Part shown: positions 34,301 through 45,276 of the stretch, one piece after another
How positions within the stretch are numbered: the stretch's first letter is position 1
How the letters are laid out: every line of letters begins with the position of its first letter
Assembly (NCBI GenBank): GCA_022225965.2
Contig: JAKJXP020000142.1
Coordinates: 30,075-94,074, forward strand
Source: Diatrype stigma
Taxonomy: Eukaryota > Ascomycota > Sordariomycetes > Xylariales > Diatrypaceae
DNA length: 64,000 nucleotides
Direction: 5' to 3'
The notes under the pieces: model-generated
What the model saw: only the letters and a program-made list of their open reading frames with translations
What the model was told of the DNA's origin: nothing
The model's database searches: none
Program-made: the position numbers and the translations under genes

Positions 34301-36470
34301 TCGATCGGGGTTCTCTTCCGTACTATCATCTGAAGGCCAAGCGATAGAAGCATGATCAAAGGTGATGACCTCCGAGTTTTTGATAATCTTTGCGATCTCC
34401 GGGCTTCTCAGGTAAGTATCGATACGCTTCACGGAAACCCAGGCATCTAATAGATCGGTCGTCAACTCAGGAACAATAGACAATGTCGTTTCCAGCGCCT
34501 TGAAGACACCGAGACTGACAAAGGCGGTGGAAGGCTCGAGCCTTTCATATAGGGCTGCATACACAGCTAGCGATACCGCTGCTAGCATGATCGGGCTTGT
34601 GATCCAGCACGCAAGGAGCATGGTATCGTTCACGAAAGCACTCCATATACAGTTCAGCTCGCGCTCTCGGACGTCGCCGATCTTCTTTTCCCACTGGGGT
34701 TCAAGCGCCGAGAATTTGATCTGGCGAATTCCCTGGAGAGATTCCGAGACAATTTCCATCTTCTCATCGCGAACCTTCATGAGGCGGTCCTGCGCGTCCG
34801 AATACCGCCGGGAGAAGAATATGTTGACCGGCAAGACCACGACCATAGTCCCGAAGCCAGCCAGAAGAGCCTTCCATCCTAGGAGGTTTACCAGGAAAGT
34901 AAGGGATACGATCAGCTTGAATACACTCCCAGGGAAGTAGTTGTTGAATGAGGCAAAGTCCGACACGCGCTTGGCGTCGACGCCAATCAGGTTAACCGTG
35001 CTCTGCTTGCTTTTCTTGATGTCCTCGGAGTCGTCTTCTTCCGATTCCTCGGTCTCAGGCCGGTCTGCGTTATCGCCTTCCCCTACAACTCCATTCATGG
35101 TCGGTTCAGTCGAACCAGATGCCGGCTTCTTCTTACTTGTTTCTTTGACGTCTTTGCGCCTCATCGCCTTTCGGAAGATGAGGGATGAGAGCTGAGCCCT
35201 TATAGGTATGGCAAGATGAGCCCAAGACATCCAGTAGACGTAAGACTCGAACCAAGACTGAGAAATGATCGCAATTGCGATCAAGACCACCCACATCCAT
35301 GCTTCGGCACCGACCGGCTTGTCCTTTTGTCTTCGTTCCAAAAGCTTGAGTAATTGTAGCACACACCATTGAGGCGCAAAGTTAAGGAATGCAGAGCAGA
35401 GCGTGCCAAACCATTGCAGGGCAAACGTCCATTTGTGCTGCAACATCCAGAGTCAGCAAGGTATACTTTCGAATCACTCCTGGGCGAGACTATGGGACTG
35501 GCGTGGCACTCATATCCGAGAGCCGCGAATTTTAGAGCAATACACCAGGGGTCCTAAGCTCGCGAGCCTAACAAGGGATATGGGAGTGTAAGATTGAACA
35601 CCTAGAATTGCTTACGGCAGAGATGGTAGAGCGCCATAAAGGCCCTGTCAGATTTTGGCTCTCCCAATCTTCAGTGGTCTCCTTTGCCCTCGTATGGTGG
35701 TCCGGTCGGGGAAGATCAACCAAATCTAGATTCTTCTTCTTGATGGCCGTCTGTAGAACGCCGGCGGGCCAGTGCCAGTTATAGCGGCTCCAAGCGGATC
35801 CTGTCAAGGCCCTGTCGACCAACTTTCCGTCGTGGAACACGTCCGGTCGCCGTGGAATAGACAAGCTTGCCAGGGATAGACAGACGGCGATCGCGATCTC
35901 AGCCAGCCGCAGTGCCAGGGTACTCTGATGGTTTTTGAGATATTGAGCTGGGAGGTTGCCCCCCTGGACGACGCGAACTGCAGCCAAGATTACCCCTGAA
36001 AGCGCACAGTAGATACCTAGGTCATAAGCAATTATAGAACTTCTCGTTGATGCAATTGATACGGTTTGTGAAGCGATGAACGCCTACATGCCGGTGGTCA
36101 GCGCCGAACCATCGCGACTTAGGGGCTCCCTTTGACTTACCCAAGCTCCAACGCAGAGCCAATTCTCGACAAAGAGGGCATTTCCAGATCCAACAGCACT
36201 CACTGTCGTGAGGGAAGCAAGGGTGATCGACAGCCCAAGTCCAATGACGTTCAAGATGAGAACAATGGCCTTGGGAACCTTGGTGCTGAATGCTTTGACT
36301 GCCTCGGGGGTGCTCTTGCCATCCTTGTCTTCGTAGACTTCGCTCTCACTTTTGGGCAGCCGGCCGCGTAACTGGGTACTTAGGCGAACGCCACCTGGAG
36401 TCGACAGCAGGCCAATGATCCCCAAGCCAGCTGCTGAGGTTGCGAGCGTCAACAAGTTGTCTGACACCAT
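31385..36470 (-). CDS. ABC transporter, ABCC/MRP-type full transporter
   Basis: Three exons, 36470-36141, 36083-35616 and 35437-31385, all phase 0; 1616 residues. Domain order: N-terminal membrane domain in exons 1-2, first transmembrane domain from about 267, NBD1 with Walker A GKTGSGKS (about 665-672), signature LSGGQ (about 776-780) and Walker B ILVLDDIFSAVD, whose catalytic Glu is replaced by Asp, as is normal in ABCC NBD1. Then come a polar linker, a second transmembrane domain, and NBD2 with GRTGAGKSS, LSQGQ, VMVLDEATSAVD and the H-loop IAHRLSTI, all intact. The layout fits fungal vacuolar or plasma-membrane ABCC pumps that export glutathione, bile-acid or drug conjugates. Two oddities: an acidic insert in the first TMD (DRPETEESEEDDSEDI) and a repetitive insert in NBD2. 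The 178-base second intron joins ...LWRSTISA to HKWTFALQW. Confidence 0.93.
31868..31962 (-). repeat. Low-complexity insert in NBD2 of the ABC transporter
   Basis: Codes for an acidic Glu/Gly/Asp run followed by Asn-Lys/Asn-Arg dipeptides, between the Q-loop and the LSQGQ signature. The underlying DNA is simple-sequence (GAGGGC units, then AATAAAAATAAGAAC), suggesting slippage growth that kept the frame. Confidence 0.7.
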
Positions 36471-37347
36471 GATCGATGGCTTACCCGCTGAGCTGGGCGC
36501 AGTTCTGTCCCCTAGGCCAATTCAAGGGTCCAACTCCGCGCCTCTCGTTATCTATCGAGCTCTCTCGGTGCAGAGGCTCTGAGACTGTAACGTCGGTGGG
36601 AAGAGGGAAGAAAGTTTTTGGACGGGCTCAGCAAATCCAGATGGGACAATCGGGTCATGTTACCTCTGGAAGGAAGCTTATGGCGGCTTGTATAATCTGA
36701 TCCACCAGATACTTAAGTCTCACTTGAATCCCACCGACTTATTACTACCTACATCGGCTGTTGAATCATACTACCAAGCTGGGCATGTATGGGAGATGGG
36801 GGTGTGGGTTCTCGATATACCTACACAGGCATCCAGAACGTCCTTTCTGCCTACGCGTCTACCCACCAGTGAAGGATAAAATTTTACCTGCTTCGTAAAG
36901 GCCAGTGAATCTATGACTGTGATCTCCTCGAGCGCACTTGTGCAAGGCATAGCGTCTCTCGCCGGATCTCTCGCCGGTTGACTCATCCGCGGTCTGATGG
37001 CTAGCTCTACCGCTACCAACCGTGGGGAGCCCTAGCCACATAGGGCTATATGATGTAGGTGTCTATCTAGGGAGGTGGAAGCATGTAGGAAGAAAAGTAC
37101 GACAGTACGACAGATCGAGTCCTCATGTCGTTATCCTTACTCAACGATCCGATTCGTCGAGATACTTGCACAGACTGTCCCCGCCTACGGGGTTAGGGTT
37201 GCTAACTGGGGGCGATATAACCGGGGAACTAGCATGGCATCGAATCACGGAGCGGGCGCACATCAACGGCGTGGGGCTAATGCGAAAGCGAAAGCTTGGT
37301 GGATGGTGGCAGGATTCCATGAAGAAGCATAGACGGGCCGGGGTAGA

Positions 37348-37400
37348 TATGCTCGGTATGCTCGGTATGCTTGGTATGCTTGGTATGCTTGGTATGCTGC
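37348..37400 (+). repeat. 10-bp tandem repeat (GCTYGGTATG)
   Basis: Five consecutive copies of GGTATGCTCG/GGTATGCTTG with only one C/T variable position. Confidence 0.85.
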
Positions 37401-38600
37401 AAGTGGTATGCTAATATGCAGGCAGATATGGTTGGTAGCAGGGATGAGGGAGGCGTGAGGGAGAGAGGCGGGAGGTTGGTGGTGATCTAATTAGACGAGA
37501 GAAGCGCCAGTTTGTTCGTCGGACTTAAGATTAGAACAGAAGCGTGACTACATAGTACTTCGTATTATCTGACTGTTTAGGGGTTTTGATATGACTCCTA
37601 CAAAAAAGTACTACGTAGTAGGGTGTTGTACAATACTGGAGATATAGCTACTGGTGTAAGTGTATTATACATACTATGTGCTATGTGTTATAACTACCAC
37701 CTACCCCCTTAGCCTCGATTTATGTAGAATTGGACATTCACCATAAGACGGGATTTGCTGGGTCGAGATCTGTGGTATGCTCAGGATCCGACCGCATCTC
37801 CTCGGCAATTGTTATGATCTCAGCAATCAGCAAGATCTAACGTAGGACTGCAATCATTACGCACATACGCATACATCAAACCACGCCCTTACTTAGGTCA
37901 GATGAGACAAGGACAGTATTATGTGCATATGCCTAAGCACTTTGTATTCAGAGCGGTTTCAAATCGTTCTACTGATGGAGTGGGAGATGAACATTGAGCA
38001 CCTACATAGGTACGATACACGTTCTGCGCATACTTCGTATAGTTATAATGCATAAGGTAGGTCGGTGATGTTCCACTTTCCATGTGGGATCAGTGTGAGT
38101 GGACTTACATAGTTAACTGTTATCCAGGCTGCCAGATTGCCGGATGAAGCAAGTGCTGCATCTATGTTATATCTGGTATAGGTATCTGTTATAGGTAGAT
38201 ATCCAACTTTCAATGGTCATGACTAGTTATGACTCCTACGTGAGTTCCGCAATCGCTATAGCATCCAGATTCCACAGATTCCACAGCTTCCCGCCTGCCC
38301 ACCACCCTACATACGACATGTAGGATGCGGGGCTTGAGAGGATGCAATGCAGGTACGGAATAGAGTGCTGGTTGGTCCGAGATAACTTCCCACCTGCAAG
38401 CACGACGGGACGGGATGTTGCTACACATTATACATCGTGGCCGTGGTGCTTCCATTGCGCGGGTTGTTCTCAAGCTTCCTCTGCTCATACTTTCTTCTGG
38501 GAAAAGTTGAGGGTGCATGTGACAGGAGCTCAGCTTCTGCTATACTACTAAGCTGACGCTACCTACCTGGTAGGGGGTTTATACTACCAACTATACCTAC

Positions 38601-38640
38601 ATGTATGTATGTATGTATGTATGTATGTATGTATGTATGT
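38601..38640 (+). repeat. ATGT microsatellite
   Basis: About ten uninterrupted copies of ATGT, ending about 130 bases before the miniature LTR element. Confidence 0.95.
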
Positions 38641-38778
38641 ACACTAGGTACTATCTGAGTGGCATTGCGCTAACTAGTTGCTCGTACCGTACCGCCTTTT
38701 CGATCTGTAGCCGATGGATCCTGCATAGGCCACCGCGCTGTGGGCACCAGTGAGAATGGTTTATTCCTCGTCGATTTG

Positions 38779-38888
38779 TGTCACGTAACACCCCACTTAG
38801 CTAGTATACATAAGTAGACAGGCGTATCGATACTCATCGATACTTAGAGAATACAACATCAAGCCCTTAGAGCACCACATATATGACA
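38779..38888 (+). repeat. 5' LTR of the miniature element
   Basis: 110 bp, TGTCA...TGACA, 109/110 identical to the other LTR. No sign of RIP despite lying about 110 bases from heavily mutated DNA. Confidence 0.95.
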
Positions 38889-39479
38889 AATTGGTAGCAT
38901 CCGTATTATCGTTGCCGCCATCGTCACCGAAGCTTCCTTACCCCGGAGCGGCATCTGCGACTTCAAGCTTGCCGACCATTAATTAACCTCCCCCTTTTAG
39001 GTCCTGTTCGCTGGATTATTTGCCGCGGCAAGCTATGTACTGAATCAGCAATATAACCCATTTTGACGATATCGTTCCATAACGCTTTTCTTTATTTGGA
39101 TGTGATTTGTTCCTTTATAATTGCTATAAAAATATATAATTATCCTCGCCGCCGCAAAGAATTATGCATTATACCATTTCTTGCTGCTTATTATTTAAAC
39201 CTAAAAAGGAAGGAAACTTGCGGCGATAAGCCTTGCCGCAGCCGTAGGTCAGGATTTTTAATAGCCGCAAAATTCGTCGCCGCAAATATAAATTATTTCT
39301 TAAAGGCGTTAATTATAACGGATAATAATAAGTAAATAAATGCCTAACCGTCGGAAATTTAAATCGTAATGGCTTATTAATAATAACGCTTAATAAGATT
39401 ATCCGCGATAAATTAAAACGAAAGAAAAAAGGTGGCTTATGAATTCTGGCTAATAACGATAATTTCGGACGCATTAGTT

Positions 39480-40260
39480 ATTTCCATGGCGGCAGTTTTT
39501 AGCAACGAAAACGAATTCGAATTCGAAATTCCAAAAGGCGTCGATATTTAACGGCTATTAAGAAAAGACTTTTTAAAGTATTACTTATATAATGCTAACG
39601 AAATTGCTTTTAAGGATATGTTTCGTATAAAGAAAATGACGTTTTTGGCCTTTAAATAATGGATAAGAACTTATATCGTTATAATTAATAAAGTAAAAAT
39701 TTTTATACGGCAAAAGTTAATAATATTCCTTTAAATATATAGCTTTAACGAAACCCAATATAACGCCCGGCTGCTTTGGAACCATTTTATTAATACCATT
39801 AATATTATTTTTTATGAGATTTTTTTTGGTTATTAAGTTTTATTCGCGAATATCGTAAAGCCAGCGGATATTAATGAAATACTTAAAGAAATCGAGTTAA
39901 ATCCGAAGCGATGGCTTTATTTTAAGGATTATATCGGTGCCATTAATGGCTCGTTGCTTTATGCTTACGTTTTTAAAAGCAAAACGAAAGTATAACGAAT
40001 TCGTAAGGACTTTATTATTTAAAATGTATTAGCTGTTATTAATTTCGATGGGACTTTTGTATATGCCTTTATAAAATATAAGGGTTCGATAAATAATTAA
40101 AAAGTAAAGTAATTTGCGGAATTCGAGGGCTTTAATATACCTATTGGGAAATATTTATTAGCGAATTCCGGATATATATAAAAAAGGGGGTTATTTTTTT
40201 TTTACAAAGAAATAAGATATTACTTAAAGAAATAAGATACGATGAAATAAAGGCCCGATA
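39480..40260 (+). pseudogene. Fossil Harbinger transposase (DDE_Tnp_4-like)
   Basis: Frame fragments show the DDE_4 landmarks: YIGAINGS at about 39930-39953, where family members have GAIDGTHI; then QNVLAVINFDGTFVYAF with the second-block spacing, and GKYLLANSGYI where members have LGDAGY. At 39945-39947 the codon for the first catalytic Asp reads AAT (Asn), and the second motif Asp also reads Asn, both explained by G-to-A change. Many stops are present. Inactive. Confidence 0.85.
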
Positions 40261-40705
40261 ATTATTACGAACTTTTTAACTTTAGGCATAATAGCCTAAA
40301 AATAACGGTAAAAAGGATTTTCGAAATATAAAAGAGGAAATAAAAGATCGTAAAATTAAGCGTTGCGGAATATTTAATTAATAACCAGGTTTAATTCGTA
40401 TATGTTTTAATGGTTATTTATAATTTCATTTATTACTTAAAACCCATAAAGATCGAAGTAAATAAGGGTAAATCGGAAAAAGGGGATTATAGGCAGGATA
40501 TTCGGAATTTCGTTACGTACGCTATCGAATTTTATGTCTTACCATAATAAGAATCGGAAAGTCGTTTATTTAAAGGGCTTTCGAATAAATTTTCTGCTAA
40601 AAAGATGAATAGGTTTTAAGAAGTTGTTGCGTACGTAATATAAATAAATTATTATACATATATAAAAAGGTTAATATAAAGGGGAAAATCGAGTTATAAT
40701 TACAA

Positions 40706-41126
40706 GCTGTTATTATTTAAATTCGAAAGTTATAATTGCAATTATAGGTCGGAATTGCAATTATAAGGTGGAATTATAAGGTGGAATTATAAGGTGTAAT
40801 TGCGAAATGCTGTTTTAAATTATCCGAAAATGGCATTTATAAGGTGCTGTTGTTTAAAGTTAAAGCCTATAATGGCAGGTATTTAAAGGTGCCATTATAA
40901 TTCGAACAATAGCACCTAATAATTGCAGGTTTCGAATAATTATAATGGCACCTTTAAATACTTGCCATTGCAGGCTTTAATTTTAAATAACGGCATTTTG
41001 CAAATGTCACTTTCGAATAATTTAAAATAGCACTTCGCAATTGCATCTTATAATTTTACCTTATAATTTTACTTTGCTTATAATTATAACTTATAATTAT
41101 ACTTTGCAAATTCGAATAATAACAGC
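40706..41126. repeat. Fold-back (MITE-like) inverted repeat inside the Harbinger element
   Basis: About 421 bp that folds on itself: GCTGTTATTATT at the left end is matched by AATAATAACAGC at the right, and blocks such as AAAGGTGCCATTATAATT and TAATTGCGAA recur inverted on each side of a centre near 40920. Arms of about 200 bp contain repeats of GGAATTATAAGGT. It lies between the transposase and the minus-strand coding part. Either a nested MITE or an ancient hairpin spacer. Confidence 0.75.
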
Positions 41127-41175
41127 GCCCAAATTTAAATATTGCAATTCGAATATTACAATTTAAATATTATAA

Positions 41176-41454
41176 TTATAAGCTTAAAAGCAGGTTATTG
41201 TAATATTTCCGAACGGCTTCCTTATTTTCTTTCGATTTTAATAATACATAATAATCCGATTTATTTTTTTCGAAATACCGCTTTAGTTTTATTTTATCCG
41301 CTATATTATATTCCGTTTTATTAATGACTATTATAGCTTTTTTGAAAATATTAGAAATAAACGAATCCATTTTGCTTGCCATTTTTTCTGTTATTTTTTT
41401 AATGGTTTTTAATATTTCATTTAGTTTATCGGTAACGTTTTTTTTTTTTTGCAT
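41176..41454 (-). pseudogene. AT-rich open frame in the right half of the Harbinger element
   Basis: A 92-residue Lys/Asn/Ile-rich frame, the composition expected of RIP-mutated coding sequence. It may be the C-terminal end of the accessory Myb/SANT-like protein of Harbinger elements, which is read on the opposite strand to the transposase in other members. No motif confirms this. Confidence 0.3.
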
Positions 41455-42926
41455 TAATAAAGGAATAGAATTGCCCTGAGACGCGGCAAAAGCTATTTGC
41501 TTTTGAGGTATTGTTAAAGTTGGATTATCGGAAGGCGTTAACGTATTGGCTTAAACAAATTCGGATTCCGGTTTATCGCGAGCTGCCCCTTTATTGGGCA
41601 ATCGTCTAAAGATTAAGGCATCGTAGCGGTAACGTATTTGCTGTTTTATAACAACGTTACCTATAATAACGTTGCTTATAAAGGCATTTTCGTATTTCCT
41701 TTATAAAGAAAGCCCGTTATTCCGAAGCTAATTAATTTCTGGATTCGTCGTTATTTATTTGTTTTAAAATTTAGGCCTGGCTTTAAATCCGTCGGTCGCT
41801 TCGTTAAACCTTATTTGATTTCCGGTTATTTAGGCGTTTCGTAAGGTATTAAATTGTTTGTATTTCGTACGTTCGGTATTGTATTTTATATTTATAAATG
41901 CATTTATAAGTTTATTAACGAAAATAAAGAAGCTTATTATTTAAAGCTTTTTTTTAATTTATTCGTATATTAGCAGGCGTTTAAAATAATATTTAAGCAT
42001 TTCGTTATTTAAAACCCTTAATCTCCGAGCCTCCGCGATAAATATTACGAAAATACAAACCAGCTTATATAATTACTAATACGGGCGTTATTTAATACCG
42101 GCATTGCTGGAAATATTATTAATAACGCTATTTATAATAGGATTATAAGAAATAAAGTTTATTATATCGTCGGTAAAGTATTGTTTTGCAATATAAATGG
42201 CGGATAATAAAGCCGCACTTATATCGTTACGAATGCGTTGCAGTGCCGCTTATAAAGGTTGCGATTCGGAAATAAAGCCATTTTCGTTTTTGCCAGTAGC
42301 TTTATTATTATTAATTAATTCGTTTAATTTCTCGGCATTTAAGGTGTTTTTAAGGAGTTAACTGTTTCTTTAAAGGTTTTGGTTGCTTTTTGGAGCTGCG
42401 TTATTATTATTAATTAAAGTTTAAATGAATATTATTATGAAGGGTATATATTATTTATTTAAATATAAAAAAAAAATAATATCCGAATCGTTATAGGCTT
42501 TATTTATTCCCGAAATGGCGGTATGGGTTAGATTATTTAGCTTTTAGGCCCTAATCGATACGGACCCAGTGGTTCCATAATTTATTATGCAAATTGTATA
42601 GGGCAAATTTGTATTTATGGAGCTTCGCCGCGGCGAGTCTGGAAGTCGAGCGAACAGGACCTTACGGTAACAGGTCCTACGATTCGACGGTCGTTTCGAA
42701 CCGCTGCATCGACCGCACCGTCGTCACCCGCTGGTTCAGAGCAGAGTATCACCCGAGGAAGTCGACCGTCGTTTAAACCCAATCGAGGAGGATTTGGCGA
42801 CGGAGCAGCTAAACGGCGCAAGAAGTGATATGGTTCAGGCATTTTAATTTCCTTGCTTATTAACTCTCTACCATACTAGCTGGTTTCTAACGATGAGGGC
42901 ATCGTTTTTTCTTGTTGGGGGCAGAT

Positions 42927-43036
42927 TGTCACGTAACACCCCACTTAGCTAGTATACATAAGTAGACAGGCGTATCGATACTCATCGATACCTAGAGAAT
43001 ACAACATCAAGCCCTTAGAGCACCACATATATGACA
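42927..43036 (+). repeat. 3' LTR of the miniature element
   Basis: 110 bp, 109/110 identical to 38779-38888; followed directly by the ATTTG duplication. Confidence 0.95.
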
Positions 43037-43041
43037 ATTTG

Positions 43042-45276
43042 CGTGTCTCGATAACCTTAATCGACTTATGTGGTGGAATCGAGCCAATGGAGTCCTCGTA
43101 TCCTACAGAGAGACGGTCCCCGGAAAGCCTACATAGTTAGCGGTCATGGTTCACAAAAGGCGGTATCAATGCTTCAGTTCAGGAGCTACATGGTGGTCAT
43201 AAGTGGTCTAGGAATTACTCTATCGTTACTACTAATCGTAACTACTAGTAGATGGCAAAGCTATTCATTATCATGCTTATGAGTCTGCTTACTCAACACA
43301 TATCAAGCCTCTCCGACATCTGACAGGGCTACCATCTATAGCACACCGCCTTCTACGGCTTCAAGGCGGTTGTCTGCCCACCCACAGAGAGAGAGGGGGG
43401 GGGGGGGATTACGCGGAGGTGGTCTCTGCATGTGATGTAGTCAGTCAAGAAGGCGGCAATAAAAGTTCAGCCTCTTTCTCCCCGGGGTTATCAAATAAGA
43501 ACCGACCCGGCTCGGCTCCTGTCTATGAGAAACTCGAGTGCGCGCTAGGATACATACTTAGTTATCACGGCCAGAAGATCAAGGAGCCACGCATAACCCG
43601 CCTACCCATGAGGCTGCATCGAATAAGGCCTCAGGAGCTCCTTCGATAAGACAAAGCCTTCTCTGGTGTCTTGGTGAGGCTCAACTGCAGATGTCTGAGC
43701 TGTCATCTGAGGCTCTCTGGGCTCAAAGGGGACGCATAGTGGTAGGGCAAAGTAGGCGATGGGACAACGTACAACATGCGATTATATGATACATATGTAT
43801 ACGAAGTATGATGGTTGTATACCTGACTTATCTTACCGAGTCGCATCCATCCATGTATCGATGATGATTACCCTATGAAACATCTCAATGAGCATCTGAG
43901 ATAATGGAAGTAGGAAACGGGCATAGTTAGCCGATTTGATGGGGGCAGCGATGTGATTGGTCTAACACGTCGAACGCGACCCGGAGAACACGCCGCGACT
44001 ATAGGGTGGGTATTGCACATACTTACGTGCACCGTGAATTTGAATTGGAGCGATGGCAGTTAACCGGTCTCCTGCTTACGAAGTAGGCAATGCTCCTCTC
44101 CTCGCTTTAGTCCACCGAGTGATCCTGCAGCACTTTTATTAAGAGTTTATTAAAGTCTTTTGTTACTGATACCAAATCCACATAGATCTGCGTTATCTAG
44201 GAGGGAAAGAACTCCTGCTAAGAAGTACGCGAAACACGCCGTTATAAGAGAAAGACGAGGCTGCTTGATAAGATATTCGAACTTTTCGGGCATACCGCTA
44301 TGTAGGTAGACAAGCACCCATGGATATTCATACAGATAGAAGCTCCAGGTGGACAACCTTGAAGGGAATACGGAATTTCTGGTTACACGTATAGCATGGC
44401 AGGGACATGGCAGGTGCATAGCAAGGCATTGAGCTCTATAACATAACAGGTAGTGGTGATCGAAGAGAATTGAAGCGCCTGCCAGCTAACCTAAGCTCCC
44501 GGATGTTCCCCACCTACAGTTCTAGGGACAACGGCATAACTAACACCACCACTGCCTTAGCAGCTTAGGTGGGCAGGACGGGCTAGAGTAGCACTAACAA
44601 GCAACAGCCTCTTAGCCCTCTAGCCTTCTAGCCTTCTACTGCGCTGCATCTCAGTTAATTACTTGCATCCATGGGTGTTCAAGCTTGTCTCCACGGACGG
44701 ACAGACAGACAGACGGGGTACCTACATAATCTAATACAGCTGTATAACACAAGTTCAAAGATTGAAACCTCTGTTCCAACTTCCAACGTTGCTTCGGTTC
44801 CTTTGAAAAGGCTGTTGACGTTAATGCATCAATTCACCCTTTCTCATCCTACAACCTCAGATCCTGCCTGCACAGCTTCAACCTTCTCTTCCTTTCTCAT
44901 CTTCCCCCTCCACCAGTCCATTGACGCCTCTGCCACTGGACAACCAGACAGCCAAACAGCCACCAAGACCCAGCCTGTACCACCAGAAAGAGACCTTAGG
45001 GGCCTCGTCATCACTGGCACCTTCGCCTCGGGCAACGGCTATAACACTTGATTGACGTAATAAACGCCTCGTTATAGAGCGGCCTACCTAACTCTCGATC
45101 TAGTCTTGTCTCGTGCCATAGACACCGATACCATAAGAACTATACATACCCTCAATCTCTTTCCCATTTGTCACCAATTCGAACCTCTGCCCACTACCCA
45201 GTAGCCAATTGGCCGAATTCATCAATCGATACGAACCAGTCCGGTTACTTTTCATGTCTTGAGCATTCCGTCCAAG
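43042..45276. other. Intergenic region upstream of CAC2
   Basis: 2.2 kb with no supported gene. Has GA repeats followed by a run of 14 G near 43397-43410 and a pyrimidine-rich last 300 bases with short imperfect CTCTAGCC/CTTCTAGCC units at about 44610-44640. The frames at 43419-43649, 44150-44419 and 44671-45051 have no domain. The region next to 45277 is the CAC2 promoter and 5' UTR. Confidence 0.55.

Larger units (their letters stand above)
36471..38773. other. Long intergenic region with simple repeats
   Basis: 2.3 kb with no supported gene. The first several hundred bases are the ABC transporter promoter. Contains a 10-bp tandem repeat at about 37348-37400, an ATGT microsatellite at 38601-38640, palindromic CTACGTAG/TACGTA sequences near 37600, and many TAGGTA/TACCTA motifs. 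Open frames at 37022-37414 and 38210-38551 are composed of these repeats or lack domains. Confidence 0.55.
39000..42661. mobile_element. RIP-degraded PIF/Harbinger DNA transposon
   Basis: 3662 bp, with 13-bp perfect terminal inverted repeats (GGTCCTGTTCGCT at 39000-39012 and its complement at 42649-42661), a second conserved block GCCGCGGC 9-16 bases inside, and the 3-bp target duplication TTA at 38997-38999 and 42662-42664. TTA/TAA duplications are the hallmark of the PIF/Harbinger superfamily. The interior is extremely AT-rich except the terminal 60-100 bases. A transposase fossil lies on the plus strand at about 39480-40260. A second coding region, expected to be a Myb/SANT-type protein in this superfamily, probably lay on the minus strand in the right half, but I could not confirm it. 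Confidence 0.92.
38774..43041. mobile_element. Miniature LTR retroelement (TRIM-like) carrying a nested Harbinger
   Basis: Two 110-bp LTRs (38779-38888 and 42927-43036) differ at one position (T at 38844, C at 42992). They start TGTCA and end TGACA, a perfect 5-bp terminal inverted repeat, and are flanked by the 5-bp target duplication ATTTG (38774-38778 and 43037-43041). Without the inserted DNA transposon the element is only about 593 bp: 110 + 111 + 262 + 110. Its interior has no gag or pol, so it depends on another element. A candidate primer-binding site begins TGGTAGCATCC at 38892, three bases after the LTR; a G-rich tract (GGGGGCAGA, 42917-42925) precedes the 3' LTR as a polypurine tract. 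Confidence 0.93.

Noticed and set aside
21316..36470. Classical secondary-metabolite gene cluster
   Set aside because: No PKS, NRPS, terpene cyclase, DMATS or cluster-type Zn2Cys6 regulator is visible; only tailoring and transport genes.
38774..43041. Block read as a single autonomous LTR retrotransposon
   Set aside because: The interior has no gag/pol traces but has Harbinger TIRs, TTA duplication and a DDE_4 transposase fossil.
44671..45051. 126-residue frame upstream of CAC2
   Set aside because: Thr/Ser/Pro-rich with no domain and located where the CAC2 promoter and 5' UTR are expected.
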